From Onchocerca lupi (lineage: Eukaryota; Nematoda; Chromadorea; Rhabditida; Onchocercidae), in assembly GCA_028564675.1 (NCBI GenBank), contig JAOVVO010000046.1:1-64000 (forward strand): a DNA stretch of 64,000 bases, given 5' to 3'. Shown piece after piece: positions 1-12,122 of the stretch. The position numbers and the translations under genes are program-made. Position 1 is the first letter of the stretch. Every line of letters starts with the position of its first letter. The notes beneath the pieces were generated by a model that saw only the letters and a list, made by a program, of their open reading frames with translations, did no database searches and was not told the origin of the DNA.

Positions 1-1738
1 ATATTATACATTCGTTACTTATTGTGTGCCGCGTTTGGACAATACCTCACGCGTTATATTCAACGTAATAAACTATTCGAATTACTTAGTGTCGGGGAAC
101 ACTTTCATCCTAACATACCAAGTTCCATGACAAAAGGCATCAAAATTTTAATGTATGTTTTCTAGAAAATTCACTACATTTCAAGCTCCACACATCCGAA
201 AAGTGAATCACAATTCAAATAAATGATGCATAGTCAAGCAATTTAGCCATCATCTTGCATACGGCGACACTTACCAAAATGAAATATTCCTTTTCCAGTC
301 AAATAGTTCAATTTCTTATTTGGACAAGTAAATTCCATCCAAGCCATAGTCAAGAGTTCATCAAAGTCAGTAAGTAAACTTTTCTATCAAATAGAAGAAA
401 ATATATAACTAATTTTCTACCAAAAAGTCAAGAAGAAAATATTTCTAAATGGTATTTTGTTTCAAATGACCGAACCAAATACTTAGATGAGAAAAATCAC
501 TGCTGACATGAAATCAATTTAAATGCTACAAAATAATTTTCCACTAAAGAAATTTTCATTTCTATCTCAAATAAAATCTTCCCCATTCTTCCTCATTTCA
601 ATGTTTCATTATTTCTCAGTCACTAGTGTCAAAGCTGAATGCGTCAACTCTGACAGAGTGGACATTGAAAACAGTATATCTTAAATAGCTCTTTGGAATT
701 AGATAATTCTCACTAAGGGAAATACTTTTTTTTTCAGGTTAACCACCACTGTTAGGCTCTTCCATTCGTACAATAAGATCGTTTTCATAAAAACTTTTGT
801 AGAATTTAAAGAAAACTTCATTTGTTTCACGTTTGTTCCACGTCAGGTGCTATTTACCAGTAAAATTTCAAAATGTGATAATGTATAATATAATCAGTAT
901 ATTTGATGTTAAATATACAAATGATAGCAAGGCTTGTTGTCACTCCAGGAAGGTTACTGTAAAATGGCATATATATAAAGGACGCAGATCACTTCCTAAA
1001 ATCTACTTTAATATATGCTAAAATGCAATATCGAAATCATGCAGCGTTAGTAATGTGTGCTATCCTAAAAATAATTGTGGAAGAAAGCTATCTTAATTTC
1101 ACTTAACCAAACCTTTCCTACAGAAGTACACGCCGCAATAAACGTAAAGTTAGAAGAGTTTGCAAATACGCTGCGCAGATTGCTGCATGGATTTTTATCA
1201 ATTTTCGCCTCTCCCAATGTTGAGCGCATCTCCCAATGTTGTGCTCACTTACTTTTTGATAACAGATTAAAATTACCCTCTATACACACATATATCCACA
1301 CGTACCAACAGAAATACACGTACGTAATACGTGCACACAGTCCGTATTATACATTTCGAACTGAAGGAAATTTTTTAAAGTTATTGAGCTGCAAAATTAA
1401 CATTACAAGACTGGCATTATGCCAACGCCTGGACTTTTGGGGAAGAGGCGAATGGTTTGGTTGTTGTTGGGTTGTGATGGCTTGATTGGGTCAGTGGTCA
1501 AAAGGTATTTCAATAATTGATTTAAGCAGTAATTTCAGTGCTGATTGGGTCGATTTAGTTGACAAGAATTCACTCATCGAGGACAACTGCTCAATATGGA
1601 AGCAGGAGGGTTTGTGATTGTAGCTTTTGTTTCGGTCGAAAATATTCATTATCAAAATTTGAAGCTGTCATGAAAGACTTACTTATTAGCATCTGGCATT
1701 GTGACATTTAAAATATATTTTTTATTTGTGCTCTTCAG
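1..1738. other. Upstream flank of the eS12 gene, no gene seen
   Basis: No open reading frame here resembles a known protein, and no splice-linked exon series could be built on either strand. The right end is a pyrimidine-rich stretch ending in AG at 1737-1738, a likely spliced-leader acceptor for the eS12 gene. A short direct repeat (ctcccaatgttg) occurs twice between about 1210 and 1245, and an imperfect palindrome around cacgta/tacgtg lies near 1318-1333. The promoter of the ribosomal protein gene probably lies here, but no core element is recognisable. Confidence 0.5.
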
Positions 1739-1751
1739 AGATGAGACACAA

Positions 1752-2731
1752 ATGCAAGTTCCACCAAACGAAGCAGCTGTGACAGTTGACGAGAAGTTGG
1801 ACGTGAAAACTGCACTTCGAAGAGCTCTGAAATCAGCAATTGTCATGGATGGAGTGGCGAAAGGTCTTCATGAAGCCGCCAAGGCTCTCGATAAGTACAA
1901 CTTTGAAACGATTCAAAATAAATGCCTATGCTTTCATAATAATCTTTTTCTTTCAAGTCATGAGTTCTGAGCTGTAGCGAATTAAAATAGAATTAACATC
2001 TTATCAGTACAACTCGATAATAATATTGATCCAAAACTTCAGGCGTCAGGCATATTTTTGTGTGCTGGCTGAAAATTGTGACGAGCCAATGTACACCAAA
2101 CTAGTGGAAGCATTGTGCAATGAACATCAAATACCTCTGGTCAAGATCAAGGACAAAAAACAGTTGGGGGAGTGGATTGGTCTATGCAAATATGATAAGG
2201 AGGGAAAAGCTCGAAAGGTTCACATTTGGCTCATATAGTAGCAGTGAGGCTGCAATAATTTCAGGAAGCTTAGTTGTATGTCCGATTTATGAAATTCAAG
2301 TAGCGAGATATTTGTGCATAGCTGCGTGTATTATGGCCAAGATCATCCAGATTTAGCGATTTAATAAAGTGTTTCATAATAATTCTTTTTACCTTTGAAA
2401 GATGGATAGGTTCTAATCGTTTAACCACCTTCCAAACACTGGCTTCTAGCTTAGGTCATGGTCATAGACATCAGCTAGTATTTGTTACACATATTTTAGT
2501 TTACTTGAAGCATCTGTCAAAATATTTAATGTGATTTTTATCAGCTGCTAGATTGAGTTTTATTAAATTGCTTTTTTCTTTAGCTTTTCGAAATTATTTG
2601 TATTCTAAATACCTAGTTAATTTATATTTCAGATAGTGGGGTGTTCGTGCGTAGTTGTACGTGACTATGGTCAAGATGATGCTGCACGCGCATTTCTTCA
2701 GGATTACTTTGACAGTCAAAAGAAAGGCTGA
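1752..2731 (+). CDS. rps-12: 40S ribosomal protein S12 (eS12)
   Basis: Small-subunit ribosomal protein of the L7Ae/L30e/S12e fold, acting in cytosolic translation. Three exons join in frame: 1752-1894, 2043-2217 and 2633-2731, giving 138 residues, the usual size for eS12. Recognisable blocks are the N-terminal helix (DVKTALRRALKSAI), the core CVLAENCDEPMYTKLVEALC, the stretch LGEWIGLCK, and the C-terminal CSCVVVRDYG. All introns are GT-AG. The start was chosen because it sits 13 bases after a spliced-leader-type acceptor (AG at 1737-1738) and gives the expected short N-terminus. A polyadenylation signal AATAAA is at 2782-2787. No defect is visible. Confidence 0.96.
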
Positions 2732-2781
2732 TGCGTATTATTTGTTTATTGTTTCTGTTGAACAAATTTTTATGTTGATTC

Positions 2782-2787
2782 AATAAA
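2782..2787 (+). terminator. Polyadenylation signal of the eS12 gene
   Basis: AATAAA lies 50 bases after the eS12 stop codon, in a T-rich 3' region. It is the canonical eukaryotic cleavage and polyadenylation hexamer and the first one downstream. Confidence 0.7.
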
Positions 2788-3318
2788 ATTTTCCCGAAAA
2801 TTTATTCGTCTCACATACAACAAGTCTTTTTGCTAATAATTTTATCGTAACAAAAAAGATTCATTATTTTATGAAGAAGATGATACTAGAGACTCAGTTG
2901 TTCAATTCTTTGCATGGCACTCAAATGACAAAGATTATCACAAGCTGAGTTTTCCAAGTATGAATGGGAAATGGGATTGATTTGTTTGCATCTTCCACGC
3001 AGCTATTAATAGTGTGTATGGGAAATGATTCCGCAGTGGGACTGGTAATTTTTCTAAGATGAGAAAGGACGGCATTGTTAGCATAATTTAAAACTGGATT
3101 ATTAATAAAGAACATGACTAGGTTCTTCTTGTTTCTTTCAAGGACCGCAAAATTAAATGATAACTGAGGTTATACATGAAGATGAGAATTTGTAATAAGG
3201 AAGGCTCACAATACTATGTAGTATTTACAAGAAAAAGTATCTAGGATTCAAAGATTCGAGTTGTCCATGTATTTGAGATTCAAGGATTTCGATTGCCGAT
3301 TATTGTTGGTATTTTTTA
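2788..3318. other. Intergenic spacer between eS12 and PBDC1 genes
   Basis: About 530 bases with no supported gene. Open frames on the minus strand (around 2921-3115) have no recognisable domain and no matching splice partners. The spacer ends in a T-run and AG at 3318-3319, a likely spliced-leader acceptor for the next gene. The two genes share a strand, so co-transcription is possible, but the gap is long for a classic nematode operon. Confidence 0.5.
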
Positions 3319-3320
3319 GA

Positions 3321-3338
3321 ATGACCAAATCATATTAG
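3321..3338 (+). promoter_or_regulatory. Possible upstream reading frame in PBDC1 5' leader
   Basis: ATG at 3321 opens five codons (MTKSY) and a TAG, ending 15 bases before the main start at 3354. It begins two bases after the presumed trans-splice acceptor, so it would be the first AUG of the mature mRNA. Such frames can lower translation of the main protein. No direct evidence of use can be seen here. Confidence 0.35.
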
Positions 3339-3353
3339 TCTTCATCCGTTACA

Positions 3354-3481
3354 ATGCAAGAAATTTCATATGGAGCTGCTGAATATACTAATGATCCTTC
3401 ATTTGAAATTGCTTGGGCTGTTGAGGTGTCATTTTTGAACTTATTGCTTTTTATGATTGGTTCCAGCACATTTTTTTTATT

Positions 3482-3523
<42 letters not shown>

Positions 3524-4591
3524 GCTTTGTGTATTTTACTCTCTTTAACAGTAATAGTAATATTTGTTAAACCTTCAATGTTATCCTTTGCAGGCTGCAG
3601 AAAGAGCGAATATTCATATGAGTCTGCTGCTCACTTGCAATACTAAAGAGTTAACAATGCATAAAAAATTTAACGTCATTTATGACAAATTTCGAGAGAT
3701 CTTTCCTAAGATGAAAGTTGAGAAGGTAGGTTTTGATCTGATCATATGAATCAGTAAATGAATTGGCGTATCATATTGCATATTTCATTTTAATGTTCTT
3801 CCATGAATAAGTAAGACATTTCAGGTAACAGAAGTAGAATTAAAGGGTGAAAATAAGCAACAGTGGTTTACATTTTGCGAGCATTTTAAAGAAGAAATAG
3901 AAGATTATAATCTTGCAACAATCATGAGGATACGAGCTAATGGTGCTTATAGCGAAGAAAATACAATTATTGTTCCTAAGGTAATAGGCCAAATACCACA
4001 ATTTTTACCTGACTACATTGTTGCGCTACGGAAATGGTAAAAAAAACTGTCAATCACAATTTTGTCAATTAAACTATCAATCACAATTTTGATTGATTTC
4101 AACTAATAACAATTAGTTTTATTATTTATGGGGAAATATTGCTGGTCTTTTCTTTCAGGAATCCTAAAGTGATTGTATATGCATCTAAACCTTTACCATT
4201 TGGTGTTTCAGCATTAAAAGGCTACGCATAAAAATCTAGCATAGGCCAATATGATATGATTACTATTGGTTGAAATCAACCATAATTCATAGAAAAATAT
4301 TGCTGGTTTTTTCTTTCAGAAAATCTAATGTGATTTTGTTTGACGTTAATCGTGCTATCAACAGGACTGTTGTGAGCAGCTTAGCTTAACTAAAGTTTCT
4401 TTTCTCAACTTAAATTTTGAACTTCAAAATTAATTTCCCACTTTTTTTTTTATTTTTTTTTTTTTTTTTTTTAGATAATTTTCTTGGCTGTGGAGATTGC
4501 ACGAAACAAAGAAGGTTTGAATGAAAGCCATAAGGAAAGCTTCAAAATGGAATATGAAAAAGTCAGGCGTGAAGGAGGAAATATTTGTTAG
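3354..4591 (+). CDS. PBDC1: PBDC1-family protein (polysaccharide biosynthesis domain-containing 1)
   Basis: Four exons, 3354-3425, 3594-3725, 3825-3980 and 4475-4591, join in frame to 158 residues. The order of blocks fits the PBDC1/CXorf26 family: an N-terminal NDPSFEIAWAVEAAERA helix, FNVIYDKFREIFP, WFTFCEHFKEEIEDYNLATIMRI, ENTIIVPK and the C-terminal FLAVEIARNKEG. The family is small, conserved and of poorly known function; the polysaccharide name is historical. A five-codon upstream frame (3321-3338) lies between the presumed spliced-leader acceptor (3318-3319) and the start. Intron 1 carries a 40-base T-run, and intron 3 carries a duplicated decoy acceptor. The last acceptor is preceded directly by a long T-tract. 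Family call is from remembered motifs, not a search. Confidence 0.85.
3483..3522. repeat. Poly-T tract (about 40 bases) in PBDC1 intron 1
   Basis: An uninterrupted run of about 40 T lies in the first intron, roughly 60 bases before the exon 2 acceptor. Length is likely to vary between individuals and between assemblies. Confidence 0.9.
4134..4335. repeat. Two imperfect copies of a ~42-base acceptor-like unit in PBDC1 intron 3
   Basis: Copies at about 4134-4174 and 4294-4335 share AAATATTGCTGGT, then a pyrimidine tract ending CTTTCAG, then a similar ATC..TAA.GTGATT. Each holds a strong consensus 3' splice site, yet neither is needed for the conserved protein: the exon at 4475 continues the family sequence directly. 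Confidence 0.75.
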
Positions 4592-5566
4592 AAGTTGTTG
4601 AGTGTTGCTATATTTTTTTTGCTCATCTTTCGTTCTTGAAGTGCTGTTTTGTGCTCTGTACTTGCTATACAAATTATAAAAAGTTGTCATATCTGAAGAG
4701 AGAAACCGAAAATAATTTCAGGGCAAATTTTCTTTCAAATTATAGTTGCTTTGTAGCTTAAAGCTGTTTGTCCTTAAATAATCCGACAAAATTTCTGGAT
4801 TCTTTTAGATAACGCCATAAATTTCAGTTTCAGATTATTCACTAGTCAGATGCGTTAACTACTGGTTGACAAACGTTAGTACAGATTAAATTGAATAAAC
4901 ATTGAAATTAATTTTTCTTAATCTTAATGAATGGTAAAGGACTTAGAACAAATTGTTACTATGTAAAGTGGAACCAAGTGAAACAGAGATAAACAGAATA
5001 TACAAACTTTCGTTTTTCAAGAGAATTGGAACTCTGTAGTGTTCGTTTTTTGTTATTCACTTTTTGAACATGTTATATGTTTGTTTTATTGATGGCATAT
5101 CTTTATTTTCGTTCTTTTTTCTGGAATAATATGAATGCTTATTTCATTACTCACTGTATTGCTGTCAGCAAACATTTTTTAAAATATAAAAAAGGGATTC
5201 CAATTCAATATGACTATTATTATTTTTCCAGTAAAATACTTAACGAGTATATCGAAATTGGTCGCAATTCATTTAAAACATGATGTTTTGATTATCATGC
5301 TAACTAGATATGTTTTCCAACTTGAAATTATACTTTCTAGCATTGACACAAGTATTATTCTGAATGATGACTGGATGGTTTTTTATGTTTGAAAAATAGT
5401 GGAATGGAAAAAAGTGATAAATGAAGAGAAATCTATAAGTTAGCAATCAGAATGAATTATTGGAAAATTCTGTTCTTATTACGTTAGATTGGAAGTTTTT
5501 GGGTCCAGTGAGCGTTACTCATATTAATGTTCGTTTTGAGTTTGCATAGTTCAGTGTCTCATTTCA
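4592..5566. other. Intergenic spacer between PBDC1 and nucleoporin genes
   Basis: About 975 bases with no supported gene. The small open frames present have no recognisable content. It ends with a spliced-leader-like acceptor (AG at 5566-5567) eight bases before the nucleoporin start. Confidence 0.5.
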
Positions 5567-5574
5567 GGAGAGTT

Positions 5575-8500
5575 ATGTCGGGTTTTACTTTCGGTACACA
5601 GGGAACTACTGTTTCCGGAACATCAAACACAGGTAGTTTGTTCGGAACAGTATCTAAGCCATTATTTGGCACTTCAGCAACTACAGTACAAACCACAGGT
5701 ATATATTTTGTGCCTGAGTTGCTACACTTCGATATCTTGATACAAAGAAAATTCGAAATTTGAGAAGTCTCCGTAAAATTTGAAGTCTCTGGGATTTCAG
5801 TTTTTCCTAAGGATTTTTAATTTTTATGTTTCGATTTATTTTATTCATTTATTTGTTGTTTGCTCGATTTTTTTCAGGTGCTAGCCTTTTTGGGACACCT
5901 GCATCTTCAGCTGTACCCTCCACAACGTCAACAGGTGAAGTTTAAAGATATAGCTGGTCGTAGTCTGATCATTTTGGTCACCGGGACTCATGAATATATT
6001 TTGCAGGATTATTCGGCTCAACAGCGCCTTCTAGTGGATTATTTGGAATACCTGCAAAAACCATGACCGTTACAGGAAAGTTGTAAATGAAATAATTAAT
6101 TTGAATTTATTTGATTTATAGAGCTGTTATTTCAGGTGGTTTGATCGGAACTGCTGGAACGGCTACAACTTCAACAGTTTGTGGGCCTTTTGGAAGTACA
6201 TCAGTAACAACAACACCGAGTTTATTTGGTGCCACACCAGCTGCTACCGTTGCCGGAAGTCTTTTTGGAAAGCCAACAATAGGTATCTTATAACTGTTAT
6301 GCGTAATTAAATTTCATGCTTCATTTTGAGTATTTAATTTTAGTTAATTATGAAAGCAAATAAAATTTCGGTTTTTATTATTTTCCGTTTAGGCTTGTTC
6401 AGCAGTTCAGCCCCTGTTACTTTTGCCGGTGGACTTCCTGGTGCAAGTGGAACATCGACTACTACAGCTGGATTAGGATTGGGAGGAACGGGTCCGCTTG
6501 CGACTACCGGCTTGTTATCTAGTAACTGTCTGGGTGTTGCCGGTGCTGGAGCGTCCGGAAATCCATTGGAAGCTGAAGTACAACAAGTGATTATGGATCT
6601 CTTTAATCTATTGCGGTAATTTACATTATTATTTAATTTTGAAGCTATCTTTTACCATTGATTATGGCGTTTTAGGGATCAAATTAAGAAAAACCACGAT
6701 TTAAGTACTGAATTTGCAATGAATAGCTCAGAGTCATGCTTGCATATGGATGAAAAAATAGAAGAATTGGTTGGAACACGTGTGAAAAATGCCGATATCA
6801 CACGTAAAGCGAAAGACAGAGCGGAAGGTAACTTCCTACTGTTATAAAGGAATTGATTTTTTCTTAATGTCTAATTATTCTAATTTCAAAATTTTATTCC
6901 TTGGATGAAATAACGTCATTAACATTGCAAAGTCAAAAACTATAAAACAAATCACTTAAGAAGTAATCCTTCATTAGCAATTCAACGTGACAGATAGAAA
7001 AAATCCGATATGTGAAAGCCGCCTCAATTTTTAGCCAACTTAGTGACTTTGTCCTTTTATATTTTCTGATTATTAATTCAGATGTCAGAAAATCATTTCT
7101 AATTGCTCACAAAATTTTAGAATTGCTCGAGAAAATGCAGCGAGATTTACGGGCAGCAGAGCAGATACGTCGACGACAGAAAGAAATTTCAAAGAACCCA
7201 CACTTCGGTCGAAAACAAGCTTTCTCTTATTTATTGTCAGTTTGTGTCGAACACGAAAATACTGTGCGAGAATTTTGGGAAACGTTGCAGTTATTGCAAG
7301 AGAGAATTAGTGCAAAATTAAATAAGGTCACTTACTTTATTTGTTTTGAAAGATTTATATAAATAGAAATTGTCTGTGTCATATTAAAATCGAGTTAAAT
7401 AAGCTTCTAGCTACAATTTTTTTGGAAGTTTCCATCTGCATTTGGGATACATGATTTGAACTTTTCAAAAATTTTGGATTTTACTTATTTTAAAGAATTT
7501 ATATAAATAAAAATTGCCTGTGTCATCTAAATTATTTAATAAGACCCTTTGATTCCAGTATAGTTCTAGAACTTTACTCTCTGAAAAAAGAATTAAAATT
7601 ATAGAAACATATTGAAGTCCAATAAAATATATTCGTTATAATAAAATCATTGTATGGGAAATGTTCACATGCATTTATTCTGGAATTCATTTTCATTAAT
7701 TCCTAGATAAAAATTATCAATCTTTATGTTTGATATTGCAAACATTAAAATTTCTTTAGAAAGATTTAATCACAAAGCAGGACCTGCAGAAACATTTCGA
7801 GCATTATGACCAAACATTCAAAGTTATTTGTTCTGATGTATATCGATGTAAAATACAAGTCGAAGTACGTTTTCATTTGAATTATAGTCTTTTACTATTA
7901 TTCATTCACCACCCAATATTTAGCGGCTTTTTATACAAACACTTTTTATTTCAAATTTGTATTTTTCGTTTTCATGGTGTTCTTACCACTTTTTTAAGGA
8001 TCTGAAAGATTCATTTTTGGAATATCAGAACCGTACTGTTCCATATGCACCGAATCCATTTGAACGGCGAAAATTGAAGCATAGTGAAAAATCTACTGCA
8101 GAAAAGAGATTCAGGGGTGAAAATTTTTCTGAACTTCAATTTCATATCATGCAATTTAAAATCTCAGAAGACTGTAAATTATCTTTATAGTTGGCGATAT
8201 TATGTAAATTCTGTTCTTATACTTTTCATTATATAATTTCTGAGGATGGATCTAACTTCCTTGCTCTTCCACAAAATCGGACATCTCATGAGGAAACTTT
8301 CGATTAGCTTTAGATGATAAATTTAAATGTGTTATTTGAAGGCGCAGATGCATTCCCTTCTCAAATAACAATGATGAAAATTGGTGAAATGGCGAAACTT
8401 TCAACAACACAACAAACAGGTAAATCAATTTTTCTTCGTTATCTTTTTCTGTTGCATGATTCCTTTTTTTTCAATCGTTTCTCAGGATTCTAAACTCAGA

Positions 8501-9264
8501 TTACGTATTGTAACAAATTGAAATTTTGATGTTACAGCAGGAGTAAGCGGATTCGGTACATCAAATTCATTATTTGGCTCGAAAACTTTCGGCACTTCTG
8601 CTTTTTCTTTCAATCCATCAGTCACAAATACAACAGCACCGTTGTTCAAACCTTTCTCTGCCACTAATTCAGCATCTGCTCCTCTTTTCGGTATGGAATT
8701 ATATTTTTAATATTCGACTGTTCGCAGATTTTATTTTCTATAGAATTAGTCAGGAATTATGGTATCAAAGGGTCATTTTTTGGTACTATACTTCTCTAAA
8801 TTCGAAATATTAAGAAAAAAAAAGAATCAAGAAAAAAGCTTGGTGAGCGCAGATGTAGCCAGCGGAAGCGCCAACCGTTATCAGCAATGATCTAATAGTA
8901 AATTTATTGCTTTATTTTTTGCTCGTCTTATTGTTTCGTGCAGTTTTCTATTCTGTTCATTGTTCTTCATATGGTTGAGTTTTGTGTTTGAAAATTATTT
9001 TTTTCATGTTCTTCAAACATTTAGATTCTTCGTTAACATTGCCATTTTCTGGAAAGCTATTTTATTTTATTTCTTGAGAATAATGTTGATGTGCCAAAAA
9101 TAACACATATTTCCGCATTGTTTTCAGGTACTTTAACGACATCTGCAGCGGAGTCAGTATCTATTCCAACAACAACATCATCTTTTACTTTTGGAAATAC
9201 ATTGAACTCATCAGTTAGTGGCACATTATTTGGTGGAAGCGCTAGCAAACCATTTGGCCGATAA
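5575..9264 (+). CDS. npp-4: FG-repeat nucleoporin, Nup58/p45 type (NPP-4-like)
   Basis: Predicted channel nucleoporin of the Nup62-Nup58-Nup54 complex. Twelve exons: 5575-5698, 5878-5934, 6007-6079, 6122-6282, 6393-6615, 6676-6827, 7082-7326, 7760-7864, 7999-8116, 8342-8419, 8538-8690 and 9128-9264. They join in frame to about 541 residues. The N-terminal ~190 residues carry SLFG, PLFG, GLFG and SLFGK repeats in a Ser/Thr/Gly-rich chain. Residues ~195-420 are helical and coiled-coil-like (EVQQVIMDLFNLLR, EFWETLQLLQERISAKL, DLKDSFLEYQNR). The C-terminal ~95 residues return to FG motifs and end in SKPFGR. FG zones on both sides of a helical core are typical of Nup58 rather than Nup54 or Nup62. 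The exon 3/4 junction is unusual: a shifted GT donor at 6080 with acceptor AG at 6120-6121 was used. An alternative (end 6075, start 6136) needs a GA donor. Confidence 0.85.
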
Positions 9265-11203
9265 TCAAAACATTTCGTTGGAATTTTATAATTTTTTTAT
9301 GAGTTTCTTAAAGTTAAAATAGTATCGATTTATTCGAAGATTGCTGCTGATTTACGTATGCTAAATACTAATTCATTTCTTGTTTTGAAAATTAAAAATA
9401 TAGGGAGTAAACAAGTTTCCAAACATTGTGCTGAATGAGAGGACAAAATCGCAGAAAAGGGAAAAAGAATGGAGGAGATATTGACGCAAAAAATTTTTTA
9501 TATCATTATTTTCAAAAATTTTTTTGTGAAAGGCGCCAGATGGTTACTGAAATCTATGCCGATTCATTCAATATATTTCTTTTCAGTCGTATTATGTAGC
9601 TTTTATACTGTTCATTATTAATTATTATCTTTTCGCCATGTCTTTATAGTTTTTCCTTAAAAATTGATCTTTTCCAACGAAACCTCTCGTATATGAATTT
9701 CAACTATCAAAACTGCCATCACTGACGATAAATTGGATGCTTAATTCTAAATTTGGTCGTTTATTTGATAAAGAAGTTGCATTGATATCAAAAGGCATTT
9801 ATATTCTTTTTAATGACATATGATCATCTTGGGATGAAATGGAAACTTTTCGCATGTTTCATGTTTGTTTTCCGCAAATATTAATTTTAAAAAATTTCAT
9901 AACTCATAGAAAGAGGGAACCAGATGAAAATTACAATTAATATATCTATATTTAATTTTTCTTTTTTCAAATTTTTTCAAACTACAAAAAGAATGAACTG
10001 AAAAGAATGTCACAAATTATCTGATACTTTATACATCTCTAATAAGTTTATTTGAAGTTTTTAGGAATTGTTTTTCTTCCCTCTGAAAAGTGAAAAAAGG
10101 AAAATCAATTTGAGTAGTCGGATTTTCGAAGAAAAAAAAACATAGATTTTTAGCAAAAATATAATGGTCTAATGTGTTGCATTAATGTCATGGAAACATC
10201 TGAAAAGGGAGCAATAATAAGTTCGACTCACAGATTTCTTTTTCTGACTTCTTAAGTTGAAATAGGCTATTGCATTTCATATCTTTTTCATTATTATTTA
10301 TTTCATTTTTTTCCTTATCATTCACAAACCGTAAATGATATAAAGCTGGCAGTATGATCAAGGATCACTTGATGTCTCGTCATACTGAAATTTTTGTTAT
10401 ATTTAAATCTCTTATTAGTCTGTAAAATAAGGAATATTCGAAATTCATTTAATTATGGATTGAAGGTCACCAGAAAGCAACAAGTTCTATGAAAAGTATG
10501 TTCGACATTTATCCATTTCCTCACAAATGCGATGACATGATTTGGGGTGGATGAATGAGTAGTATAAAATCAGAATTAAATAAGATCTTCGCAAATTTTT
10601 GAGAGAAACGAAAAGAGAGGATTTGGAACGATTACAGTATATACAGAAAATGCTTTTTCAGAAATTGAATACAAATTTTGAATACAAGACAATATTTTTC
10701 GTATTAGATCAAAAAATACTGTAGCAATCTGAATGCACAGCTATATGATATAATAGAATTTCGTGGAGTCCTACGAAATTTCGAAAAACTTCATTATTAT
10801 TCTGAAATTTTGATGAATACTTTTCATTTATGTTTTTAATCGATTTTCCCGAATGTACAACTGATACTAATGTTTGTCAAGAGAAATTGCTTCTCTCTAA
10901 TTTTCCTTAACCCATAGCAATATTCAATTATGTGGAAGAAAAGCAAAAAAAGAATGAAAAAGGGAAATTAATCCTACTTACTGATGTAAGATAGTTCAAA
11001 GGTACTCTAATTATTCTATCTAAATAAAGTTAATGTTATTATTTGACTATAATTCTTAGATGTTTTTCGTTCTAAAATACTGTATTCATGGAAATAGAAA
11101 ATGATGTTTAATTGTTGTTTTAGTCTTTTCCAAACATTTCGGTGGACTAAGAAAAGGATATTTCTCATTCACTTTGGGCCTAAAATCATTCGCATAATCA
11201 TTC
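9265..11203. other. Gene-free stretch after the nucleoporin gene
   Basis: AT-rich DNA with no supported coding exon on either strand and no long open frame. It should contain the 3' UTR of the nucleoporin gene at its left end. No repeat of note was seen before the inverted repeat that begins at 11204. Confidence 0.5.
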
Positions 11204-12122
11204 AGCTTCTTCTATCTTCATGAATGTTAGTAGTTTTGTTCTCTATTAAACAAATATAAAGAAACCATTTTTTTGTATTGAATCTTTTTCCTCATAAATA
11301 ATGGCTTAAGTGAAGATTCTTGAAGTTGTTTTGTTAAGCATCTATGTCAACTTTTCTGTTTCTTTTTGTTATTAATCAGAAAATTTATCAACTCGATATT
11401 AAGCTTAAACGAATATCGAATTGCTTAAATAGAACAAAAATTAGAATCTTTATATATAGATGGACGCATTATTAATGAGATAAATTTAAATTTCATTGTT
11501 CAAATATCTTCTATCGTTCTTATGTTTCTTGATCATAATGTTATTATTGCTTACTCGATATGTATAAACCTGCGAAAATTAAAATTACATAAAAATAAAT
11601 ATATATTAGCTGCTTTATACAATTCTTTATTAGCTTTTTATAATGAATAATGATAAAACTAGATTTTGTTCAATTAATTAAGAAATGAGGATTTTTTCCT
11701 AGAAAATTTTTCAAAATATCAACCATATTCCTCTAATATTACTGTGCAGCAAATGTGAATATCGGAAAATCAAATTCCATAGAAATTTTTTAAATAAATA
11801 TTAATAAGATTCTCTTAATTAATTCTTAATTTTTATTTTCTCATCAATTCACGCATTATCGCAACCGTTTATATAAAGATTCTAATTTTTGTTCTATTTA
11901 AGCAATTCGATATTCGTTTAAGCTTAATATCGAGTTGATAAATTTTCTGATTAATAACAAAAAGAAACAGAAAAGTTGACATAGATGCTTAACAAAACAA
12001 CTTCAAGAATCTTCACTTAAGCCATTATTTATGAGGAAAAAGATTCAATACAAAAAAATGGTTTCTTTATATTTGTTTAATAGAGAACAAAACTACTAAC
12101 ATTCATGAAGATGGAAGAAGCT
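11204..12122. repeat. Large near-perfect inverted repeat (two 253-bp arms, 413-bp spacer)
   Basis: The left arm 11204-11456 is the reverse complement of the right arm 11870-12122. Reading both arms base by base I found only one mismatch, near the outer end (tcttctatc against tcttccatc). Each arm holds an internal short palindrome, TCGATATT..AATATCGA, around an AAGCTT (11393-11419 in the left arm). The spacer is AT-rich and non-coding, with the 9-mer acgcattat repeated just inside both arms (11464-11472 and 11851-11859). No target-site duplication was evident. It could be a foldback or MITE-like element, a recent local inverted duplication, or an assembly artefact. Transcribed, it would form a long hairpin. 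Confidence 0.92.

Noticed and set aside
1075..1485. 136-codon open frame upstream of eS12
   Set aside because: Does not begin with ATG, has low-information composition with repeated histidine/tyrosine codons from a simple sequence, and no splice partners or recognisable domain.
10221..10235. T-loop-like GTTCGACTC suggesting a tRNA
   Set aside because: Flanking bases do not pair as a T stem and no acceptor or anticodon arm could be drawn.
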